From assembly GCA_030633795.1 (NCBI GenBank), contig DAOWCB010000131.1:1-5273 (forward strand): DNA of 5,273 nucleotides, read 5' to 3'. A program made the translations under genes and the position numbers. Source of the stretch: Candidatus Aminicenantota bacterium (GTDB lineage: Bacteria; Acidobacteriota; Aminicenantia; Aminicenantales; Aminicenantaceae). Position 1 is the first letter of the stretch. Every line of letters starts with the position of its first letter. The notes under the pieces were generated by a model that saw nothing but the letters and a program-made list of their open reading frames with translations, was not told the DNA's origin and did not search any database. Below, in pieces: positions 1 through 5,273 of this stretch.

Positions 1-525
1 AGAATCATAGATGAAGTGAAAGGCCAGTGGGAAGACATAAACACCTTCGTTTATAACAATTCTCATAAAAGCCTGGATTCTTTTAATGCATACAGCATGA
101 TCGAAAATCCGATGACATCTTGCGGATGTTTCGAATGCATCTCTTGCATCTTGCCTTCAACAAACGGTATTATGATTGTCTATCGTGATTACGCTGGTAT
201 GACGCCCAGCGGAATGAAGTTTTCAACACTAGCCGGAACCGTGGGGGGGGGAGTACAAACACCTGGTTTTATCGGGCATAGCAAACATTATATCGCCAGC
301 AATAAATTTATCAGCGCCGAGGGGGGAGCAAAACGCATCGTTTGGATGAATCGCAACTTAAAGGAGGAATTGGAACCTATACTCCGTGAGATCGGAAAAA
401 AAGAGAGCATTGAAAACTTTTTTGATATGATCGCCGATGAGACAGTAGCTACTACCGAAGAGGAAGTCCTAGAGTACATCACAAAAAATACTCATGCAGC
501 CCTTTCTATGCCTCCCCTATTCTGA
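1..525 (+). CDS. acsB: Acetyl-CoA synthase (CODH/ACS complex), C-terminal part, 5'-truncated
   Basis: Frame 1 is open from the first base to a TGA at 523-525, giving 174 residues of the C-terminal (A-cluster) domain; bacterial ACS is about 730 residues, so roughly three quarters lies left of the window. ACS condenses a methyl group (from CFeSP), CO (from CODH) and CoA into acetyl-CoA at a Ni-Ni-[4Fe-4S] A-cluster. The Cys-Gly-Cys that binds the distal nickel and bridges to the proximal nickel is at bases 121-129, inside NPMTSCGCFEC. The four cysteines that hold the [4Fe-4S] cluster must be upstream, out of view. Other family landmarks are DYAGMTPSGMKFSTLAG, a triple glycine, QTPGF, KFISAEGG and RIVWM, all closely like the Moorella enzyme as I recall it. 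Oddities are a further cysteine two residues beyond CGCFEC (bases 145-147) and a run of nine G at the triple glycine. Whether the N-terminal domain absent from archaeal CdhC is present cannot be seen. Confidence 0.96.
   Translation, partial: RIIDEVKGQWEDINTFVYNNSHKSLDSFNAYSMIENPMTSCGCFECISCILPSTNGIMIVYRDYAGMTPSGMKFSTLAGTVGGGVQTPGFIGHSKHYIASNKFISAEGGAKRIVWMNRNLKEELEPILREIGKKESIENFFDMIADETVATTEEEVLEYITKNTHAALSMPPLF
243..251 (+). repeat. Nine-G homopolymer inside acsB
   Basis: Nine consecutive G encode most of the conserved triple glycine of ACS (Val-Gly-Gly-Gly-Val here). The frame is intact on both sides, because the family motifs STLAG and QTPGF flank it in the same frame. A second run of six G follows at 321-326. 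Confidence 0.9.
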
Positions 526-535
526 GTTAACACAA

Positions 536-1288
536 ATGAAGACTATAGCTGTTTCTGGAAAAGGAGGGACAGGAAAAACCACGCTCGCTGCACTTATCAT
601 TCACTGGATTAAAGAGAACAGGACTCAATCGATTCTTGCCGTGGATGCAGATTCAAACGTCAATTTGAATGACTTGCTCGGAGTTCCCATCAAAGATACT
701 GTAGGCGCCATCAGGGAAGAAATGAGAAAATCGGTGAACAATATTCCAGGCGGAATGACAAAACAGCAGTTTCTTGAATACAAGATACAGTCCAGTCTAG
801 TGGAATCGCCTGATTTTGATCTTATTGCTATGGGACGGCCTGAAGGACCTGGTTGTTACTGTTACGCCAATAATTTACTTCGGGAGATTTTACAAGCATT
901 AGGAGAAAATTACGAGTTTGTGGTCATCGATAACGAAGCAGGCATGGAACATCTCAGTCGGCGAACAACCCAGACTATTGATTATCTGTTGATTGTTTCC
1001 GATCCCTCCCCCAGAGGAGTTCACGCTGCAGGCAGAATCAGCAACATCCTCGAAGAATTGGACACTCGGGTCAAAAAAAAGTATTTAATTTTGAACAGAG
1101 TTCAGAATCAACCGTCTGAAGCGGTTAGTTGTGCCATCGAGGAGGCTGGATTGACTTTGTTGGAAGCGATCCCTGAAGACCCAGCTCTTCTGACTATGGA
1201 CCGTAACGGGAATCCCGTCTCCAGCGCCAGCGAAGAATTTCCCGCTTATCGGGCAGTCTCTCATTTTATGGATAAACTTAAATTATGA
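536..1288 (+). CDS. acsF: CooC/AcsF-type nickel-insertion ATPase for CODH/ACS
   Basis: A 250-residue MinD/ParA-like (SIMIBI) P-loop ATPase. It has a deviant Walker A, GKGGTGKTT at residues 8-16 with signature Lys9; the VDADSN segment at 36-41; and a Walker B-like VVIDNEAGMEH around 119-129, typical of CooC proteins. A Cys-x-Cys (Cys107, Cys109, within GPGCYCYAN) matches the metal-binding pair that bridges the CooC dimer. Family members use ATP to load nickel into the CODH C-cluster (CooC) or the ACS A-cluster (AcsF). Sequence alone does not separate these; lying directly after acsB favours AcsF, so the symbol is an inference. The ATG at 536 is chosen because the family begins a few residues before the P-loop. 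An in-frame ATG at 494 would add 14 non-family residues and overlap acsB by 32 nt. Neither start has a strong Shine-Dalgarno; only GAG at 524-526 precedes 536. The gene starts 10 nt after acsB and ends 19 nt before acsD. Confidence 0.93.
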   Translation: MKTIAVSGKGGTGKTTLAALIIHWIKENRTQSILAVDADSNVNLNDLLGVPIKDTVGAIREEMRKSVNNIPGGMTKQQFLEYKIQSSLVESPDFDLIAMGRPEGPGCYCYANNLLREILQALGENYEFVVIDNEAGMEHLSRRTTQTIDYLLIVSDPSPRGVHAAGRISNILEELDTRVKKKYLILNRVQNQPSEAVSCAIEEAGLTLLEAIPEDPALLTMDRNGNPVSSASEEFPAYRAVSHFMDKLKL

Positions 1289-1295
1289 AAACAGA

Positions 1296-1302
1296 AAGAA
1301 GG
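1296..1302 (+). promoter_or_regulatory. Ribosome binding site of acsD
   Basis: AAGAAGG lies 5 nt before the ATG at 1308, a good Shine-Dalgarno match in the 19-nt gap after acsF. It supports the 1308 start. Confidence 0.75.
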
Positions 1303-1307
1303 TACTC

Positions 1308-2285
1308 ATGAATTTCGAAATTCCAAAGGAAGTCAACACTGGCAAAATCATTGAAGTTTCCATAGGTGCCACGCCTGAGCAAGGAGGAACACGCTCCCAT
1401 ACGGTGACAATCGGTGGAAGTACAGCCCTCCCCTTCCATTTTTTTGAAGGTGAGCATCCCCATCGTCCCCTCATCGCCATGGAAGTTTTTGATAAAATAT
1501 CCAATAAATATCCTTCGTCGCTTTTGGACTACTACGGCGATGTCATCCAAAAGCCAGGAGAAATGGCACAGAAATGTGTGGATGAGTATGGGGCAGAGCT
1601 AATAAGCGTGCGACTCGAAGGCACACATCCAGAGAAAGGGAATAAAAGCGCTGACGAGGCAGCAGAAATCGTCAAACAGGTGCTCGAGAGTGTGAGCGTT
1701 CCCCTAATCATCACTGGACACAGCCATTATGATAAAAACAATGAAGTCATGAAAAAAGTCTGTGAGGTCACCGCCGGCGAAAACTGCCTCATCAGTTATG
1801 TGGAAAAGGACAACTATAAAACAATTGCCGCAGCATGTATTGCTTACAGTCACACTCTTGTAACGCAGACGCCAATCGATGTTAATCTCGCCAAACAATT
1901 GAACATCCTTTTGACAGAGATGAGTTTTCCACCGGAAAAAATTGTTATGGATCCTCTGACTGGGGCACTTGGATATGGCATCGAATACACATACTCGATC
2001 ATGGAGAGAATTCGCAACGATGCTTTAGCAGGAGACAAAATGATGGCCTTTCCCATGCTGGTCAATCCCGGATATGAGAGTTTTCGAGTTAAGGAAACTC
2101 GTGCACCTGAACAGGATTATCCTGATTGGGGCAATGTCGAGCTCCGGGGAGCTTACTGGGAGATCGCAACAGCAATGAGCCTTCTTGTAGCGGGAGCTGA
2201 TCTACTCATCATGTACCATCCTCAAGCTGTTGCCACAGTGAAAAAGAAGGTCGAGGAAATGTTTGATGGCAGAGGAGGAGATTAA
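1308..2285 (+). CDS. acsD: Corrinoid iron-sulfur protein, small subunit
   Basis: A 325-residue protein, close to the ~323 of Moorella AcsD. It is a TIM-barrel subunit that pairs with AcsC to form CFeSP, the cytoplasmic methyl carrier between the methyl-tetrahydrofolate:CFeSP methyltransferase and acetyl-CoA synthase; the corrinoid sits between the two subunits. Family segments in order: GATPEQGGTRSHTVTIGG (20-37), LPFHFFEGE (41-49), AQKCVDEYGAELI (87-99), TPIDVNLAKQLNIL (188-201), IVMDPLTGALGYGIEYTYSIMERIR (212-236) and AGADLLIMYHPQAV (295-308). The loop at 136-145 (GHSHY core) differs from the Cys/Ser-Gly type I recall in relatives. The ATG has a good ribosome binding site and there is no better upstream start. 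Its TAA is 2 nt before acsC, and its last codons contain the acsC ribosome binding site, so the two subunits are probably translationally linked. No frameshift or missing segment is seen. Confidence 0.96.
   Translation: MNFEIPKEVNTGKIIEVSIGATPEQGGTRSHTVTIGGSTALPFHFFEGEHPHRPLIAMEVFDKISNKYPSSLLDYYGDVIQKPGEMAQKCVDEYGAELISVRLEGTHPEKGNKSADEAAEIVKQVLESVSVPLIITGHSHYDKNNEVMKKVCEVTAGENCLISYVEKDNYKTIAAACIAYSHTLVTQTPIDVNLAKQLNILLTEMSFPPEKIVMDPLTGALGYGIEYTYSIMERIRNDALAGDKMMAFPMLVNPGYESFRVKETRAPEQDYPDWGNVELRGAYWEIATAMSLLVAGADLLIMYHPQAVATVKKKVEEMFDGRGGD
2273..2280 (+). promoter_or_regulatory. Strong ribosome binding site of acsC, inside the acsD end
   Basis: AGGAGGAG lies 7 nt before the acsC ATG at 2288, a near-perfect Shine-Dalgarno. 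It is formed by the last Arg-Gly-Gly codons of acsD, so ribosomes finishing acsD pass directly over it. This fits coupled, roughly equal production of the two CFeSP subunits. Confidence 0.85.
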
Positions 2286-2287
2286 CA

Positions 2288-3625
2288 ATGGCCTTATCAG
2301 GTTTAGATATTTTTAAGTTGCTACCGAAAACCAATTGTGGTGATTGCGGAGTCCCGACATGTATGGCTTTCGCCATGAAATTGGCCCAAAAGAAAGCCGA
2401 ACTCAGTGAGTGCCCCCACGCCTCCGAAGAAGCCAAGGCAACACTGGGAGCTGCCAGTGAACCTCCCATTCGATTGGTGAAAATTGGGAAGGATCATCCT
2501 TTAGAGGTGGGAAGTGAAACGGTCATGTTCCGTCATGAAAAAACATTTTTCCACCAAACGGGGATCGCTATCCAATTGCGCACTTCTGAGGGAGAAAGCA
2601 CGCTCGAACAAAAGATCCGAGAAATCGAAGAGTACAAAGTGGAAAGAGTCGGAGAGCAGCTTGAACCAGATTTATTCTTGATTACTCATGATTCGCCTGA
2701 AAAGGATATTTTCCTCAAAACAATTGAGCTGGTCATAGAGAACTCAACAAAAGGAATCATCTTGGACTGTGCCGAATACGAAACCCTGAAGGCTGGAGCC
2801 TCGCTTCTTAAAGATAGTCATGCTTCCATCCTACTGAAAAAAACAGTCACGGATGAATGGATCGATCTGGCAAAAAATTATAATTGCAGCCTGATCTTGA
2901 CCTCAGAATCGTATGAGGATTTAGCCACTCAGGTGGAAAAGACAAAACAAGCAGGAGTCCAAAATATCCTTTTGAATATCACATCAAAAAACACAGGATT
3001 ACAAATCCAGCAGAACACAATTTTAAGACGAAGTGCTCTTAAAAAGGCCTTTAAACCCTTTGGATATCCCTTATTTAATCAGATAAATACGGAATCGGAA
3101 TTTGATATGTTCGCAACGGCTGCTGCATTGCTTTGCAAGTATGAATCCATAGTCGCTCTACATGAATACAATAGGGCACTGCTCTATGCCCTCCTGACGC
3201 TCCGTCAAAACATCTACACCGATCCCCAGAAGCCTATTCAGGTTGATCCCAAAGTGTATCCCATCGGTGAGCCGACACCAGAATCGCCTGTTTTTGTGAC
3301 AACCAATTTTTCATTGACGTATTTCATTGTCTCAGGAGAAATCGAAAATTCGGGAATTTCCGCGCACCTGGTCGTCTGTGATACAGAAGGACAATCTGTG
3401 CTTACGGCTTGGGCAGCAGGAAAATTTGTCGGAGAAACAATTGCAAAATTCATCAAAACGATCAACCTCGAGCAGCAAGTCACTACAAGGAAGATCATAA
3501 TCCCTGGATTTGTATCTCAGATCAGTGGAGATCTTGAAGAAAGCCTTCCAGGATGGGAAGTCATCGTTGGCAGCCAGGAAGCATCAGATATTCCCTCTTT
3601 AGTGAAGAGTCTTTCTCTAACTTGA
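2288..3625 (+). CDS. acsC: Corrinoid iron-sulfur protein, large subunit
   Basis: A 445-residue protein, almost the same length as Moorella AcsC (~446). The N-terminal domain (about 1-60) carries the [4Fe-4S] ligands Cys17, Cys20, Cys25 and Cys42 in the pattern CX2CX4CX16C (NCGDCGVPTC...ECP). This cluster passes electrons for reductive activation of the cobalt. A TIM-barrel domain follows (about 90-315, including FFHQTGIAIQL, then LKKAFKPFGYP and LTLRQNIYTDPQ). The C-terminal corrinoid-binding domain (about 325-445) contains VTTNFSLTYF (337-346), SVLTAWAAGKF, IIIPG and GWEVIVGSQEAS. CFeSP carries the methyl group from methyl-H4folate to the A-cluster of AcsB; in known structures the corrinoid is base-off. 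It follows acsD by 2 nt with an excellent ribosome binding site. All cluster ligands are present, so the protein should be functional. Domain borders are approximate, taken from family knowledge. Confidence 0.97.
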   Translation: MALSGLDIFKLLPKTNCGDCGVPTCMAFAMKLAQKKAELSECPHASEEAKATLGAASEPPIRLVKIGKDHPLEVGSETVMFRHEKTFFHQTGIAIQLRTSEGESTLEQKIREIEEYKVERVGEQLEPDLFLITHDSPEKDIFLKTIELVIENSTKGIILDCAEYETLKAGASLLKDSHASILLKKTVTDEWIDLAKNYNCSLILTSESYEDLATQVEKTKQAGVQNILLNITSKNTGLQIQQNTILRRSALKKAFKPFGYPLFNQINTESEFDMFATAAALLCKYESIVALHEYNRALLYALLTLRQNIYTDPQKPIQVDPKVYPIGEPTPESPVFVTTNFSLTYFIVSGEIENSGISAHLVVCDTEGQSVLTAWAAGKFVGETIAKFIKTINLEQQVTTRKIIIPGFVSQISGDLEESLPGWEVIVGSQEASDIPSLVKSLSLT

Positions 3626-3684
3626 GATGCTAAAAAAACGGCGAGCGATCAGAAGTAGTTCGAATTATCGAAACAGAGTTTAGG
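3626..3684 (+). other. 59-nt gap between acsC and acsV
   Basis: The longest gap between genes in the window. It holds a 5-bp inverted repeat (TTCGA 3659-3663, loop ATTA, TCGAA 3668-3672) without a following T-run, so it is not a convincing terminator. A weak AGAG at 3675-3678 sits 6 nt before the acsV ATG, and an AGG directly abuts it. No promoter could be recognised with confidence. Confidence 0.5.
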
Positions 3685-5273
3685 ATGGGAACAAAGCCAA
3701 GAGTATCACCAAAAAAGCGCCAAGATCATACAGTAACCTTCCTTCCTTTTGATGTCAAAGTTGTGACACCTTCAAACACGAATCTTCTCGACGCTCTCAG
3801 GAAAACCACGCTCCCCATCCATGCCTCCTGTGGAGGAAAAGGAACATGTGGTGACTGTGTAGTTCAGATAATTAAGGGGACTTGCCACAGCAAAGCATCC
3901 GCTTCACTTCCACAAAAAATCCTTCAACAGGGTTACGTTTTAGCATGTCAAGTGAATGTTGAGGATAACCTTACGGTTAAACTGCCCGAATTTGAGGAGC
4001 TTTCGATTAAAAGCTCCATTGATTCGCATTTTCTTGAAACAAACCGAGAGATTTTATCAGGCTCGTCGGATATCGATCCCCCTATTAAAAAACTTGTCCT
4101 GACCCTCCCCTCCTCCACTTTAGAAGATAATTACAGTGATTTCAAGATGTTAGAGTTCGAGATAAAGAAAAGACTAAATATCGACAGTTTGGATTGTGAA
4201 TACTCAGTTTTGAAGAATTTGGCGCATTCAATCCGCGAAAACGAGAGAAAAGTTAGTGTAATCCTGTTGAATATAGAAGGAACCTGGACTGTCATCGAAG
4301 TGCGACCCTATTCATCCAAGCACGGCATCTATGGCGTTGCTTGCGATATTGGAACCACCACTGTTGTACTTCATCTTGTAGATCTAGAAAATGGGAAAAT
4401 TGTGAGCTCAGCTTCCAGTATTAATCAGCAGATCAAATGCGGTGAAGATATCATTTCACGAATCAGTTACGCACAAAAAACAGAACAGCTTCAGGAGCTT
4501 CATGACTTAATCATTCTGACTATCAACAATCTTTTAGACAAGGCCTATCAATCAGCTCGAATTTCTCCTCCAGATGTTTACTATCTTTCCGTTACTGGAA
4601 ATACAACAATGGTTCATCTCTTTCTGAAACTTGATCCGAGATACATTAGAGAAGCACCCTATGTGCCAACTGTGAATAGAACACCCGTAATTCTCTCACG
4701 GGACCTGGGTCTAACAATGAATACCGAGGGCAGAGTCCATTGTGCTCCTTCTGTAGGCAGCTATGTAGGTGGCGACATTCTTGCTGGATTGTTGTGCAGT
4801 CCAATTGTCAAACAGTCGCAGAAGGTGTCCATGTTTATCGATATCGGGACCAATGGTGAGTTAGTGCTGGGGAATAAGGATTGGTTGATGAGTTGTGCTT
4901 GTTCGGCTGGGCCGGCTTTTGAAGGAGGCGGTATTCGATGTGGAATGCCCGCAATGTCTGGCGCGATAGAGGCGATTAGACTGGATGAAAGAGGGAAGAT
5001 TGACTATAAGGTGATCGATAGCGGAAAGCCGAAAGGCCTTTGTGGCTCAGGCCTGATCGATCTTCTGGCCGAATTGTTCATACATGGCTATGTAGACCGC
5101 TCCGGAAAATTCAATAAAAAAAAGGTCAAAGATAAACTCATCGAGACTGATTTAGGTGAGGGATTTGTCATTGAAAAAGGCAGCATGTCTTTTTGGGGAA
5201 GAGATCTTGTTATCACTGAAAACGACATCGCCAACTTAATCCGTACCAAGGGAGCGGTTTTTTCGGCCTGCTC
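3685..5273 (+). CDS. acsV: Reductive activator of CFeSP (RACo), 3'-truncated
   Basis: Open for 529 full codons to the right edge; family members are about 630 residues, so some 100 are missing. RACo uses ATP to drive an electron uphill onto CFeSP whose cobalt has become inactive Co(II), restoring Co(I). The N-terminal plant-type [2Fe-2S] ferredoxin domain has Cys49, Cys55, Cys58 and Cys88 (CX5CX2CX29C, in HASCGGKGTCGDC and LACQ). A linker region (about 100-210) is followed by the ASKHA ATPase domain: ACDIGTTTV (219-227, phosphate loop), GEDIISRISYA, VTGNTTMVHL (303-312), SVGSYVGGDILAG, FIDIGTNGEL (384-393), CACSAGPAFEGG (404-415) and GLCGSGLIDLL. The first in-frame ATG/GTG/TTG after an upstream TAA at 3631-3633 is the ATG at 3685. 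It gives about 16 residues before the ferredoxin fold, with a basic stretch (KPRVSPKKR). The next candidate, GTG at codon 27, would remove the first strand. The ribosome binding site is weak. Related DUF4445 proteins also reactivate corrinoid methyltransferases, but this operon context points to CFeSP. Confidence 0.95.
   Translation, partial: MGTKPRVSPKKRQDHTVTFLPFDVKVVTPSNTNLLDALRKTTLPIHASCGGKGTCGDCVVQIIKGTCHSKASASLPQKILQQGYVLACQVNVEDNLTVKLPEFEELSIKSSIDSHFLETNREILSGSSDIDPPIKKLVLTLPSSTLEDNYSDFKMLEFEIKKRLNIDSLDCEYSVLKNLAHSIRENERKVSVILLNIEGTWTVIEVRPYSSKHGIYGVACDIGTTTVVLHLVDLENGKIVSSASSINQQIKCGEDIISRISYAQKTEQLQELHDLIILTINNLLDKAYQSARISPPDVYYLSVTGNTTMVHLFLKLDPRYIREAPYVPTVNRTPVILSRDLGLTMNTEGRVHCAPSVGSYVGGDILAGLLCSPIVKQSQKVSMFIDIGTNGELVLGNKDWLMSCACSAGPAFEGGGIRCGMPAMSGAIEAIRLDERGKIDYKVIDSGKPKGLCGSGLIDLLAELFIHGYVDRSGKFNKKKVKDKLIETDLGEGFVIEKGSMSFWGRDLVITENDIANLIRTKGAVFSAC

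Noticed and set aside
494..535. Earlier in-frame ATG (494) for the CooC/AcsF gene
   Set aside because: It adds 14 residues unlike the family, overlaps acsB by 32 nt and has no Shine-Dalgarno; the ATG at 536 puts the P-loop at the usual distance from the N-terminus.
1278..2065. Reverse-strand open frames across acsD
   Set aside because: They lie wholly antisense to a well conserved gene, resemble no family I know and have no sensible start context; they are shadows of acsD codon structure.
2209..2469. 86-codon reverse-strand open frame over the acsD/acsC junction
   Set aside because: It is antisense to the acsC [4Fe-4S] domain and the acsC ribosome binding site. Its sequence is low in recognisable motifs, and the forward genes fully explain the conservation.
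3238..3498. 86-codon reverse-strand open frame inside acsC
   Set aside because: It is fully antisense to the conserved corrinoid-binding domain, with no ribosome binding site or family similarity that I can see.
3626..3684. Possible terminator or separate promoter between acsC and acsV
   Set aside because: The only inverted repeat has a 5-bp stem and no T-run, and no clear -35/-10 pair was found; read-through into acsV is the simpler reading.
4801..5060. G-richer codon choice in this part of acsV, as a hint of recombination
   Set aside because: The stretch covers conserved glycine-rich ATPase motifs (DIGTNGE, AGPAFEGGG), which raise G content by themselves; the frame and family match continue unbroken on both sides.

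Overview
This window is the middle of a bacterial Wood-Ljungdahl (reductive acetyl-CoA) operon. All five genes are on the + strand and closely packed: the end of acsB (acetyl-CoA synthase, cut by the left edge), a CooC/AcsF-type nickel-insertion ATPase, acsD and acsC (small and large subunits of the corrinoid iron-sulfur protein, CFeSP), and the first ~529 codons of acsV (RACo, the reductive activator of CFeSP, cut by the right edge). No RNA gene, mobile element, CRISPR array, promoter or terminator could be supported.

Layout: acsB tail 1-525; a 10-nt gap; acsF/cooC 536-1288; a 19-nt gap; acsD 1308-2285; a 2-nt gap; acsC 2288-3625; a 59-nt gap; acsV 3685 to beyond 5273. These gaps fit a single transcript whose promoter lies to the left of the window. 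The catalytic CO dehydrogenase subunit (acsA/cooS) and the methyltransferase (acsE) are not in view and would be expected nearby.

How the genes work together: CFeSP (AcsC+AcsD) takes a methyl group from methyl-tetrahydrofolate on its cob(I)amide and delivers it to the nickel A-cluster of AcsB. There the methyl group is joined with CO and coenzyme A to give acetyl-CoA; the system can also run in reverse. The AcsF/CooC ATPase supplies nickel to the A-cluster or the CODH C-cluster. AcsV uses a [2Fe-2S] domain and an ASKHA-type ATPase domain to re-reduce CFeSP whose cobalt has drifted to inactive Co(II). The window therefore holds the acceptor enzyme, the methyl carrier, one maturation factor and one repair factor.

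Organism: an anaerobic bacterium with moderate GC (mid-40s percent by eye). Bacterial origin is inferred from the AcsV/RACo gene and from close resemblance, from memory, of AcsD and AcsC to the Moorella proteins. Acetogen, sulfate reducer, syntroph or uncultivated lineage cannot be separated from this sequence. The module is a known system. The points worth a second look are details: gene order, the contrast in ribosome-binding-site strength, a nine-G tract in acsB, and a few unusual residues.
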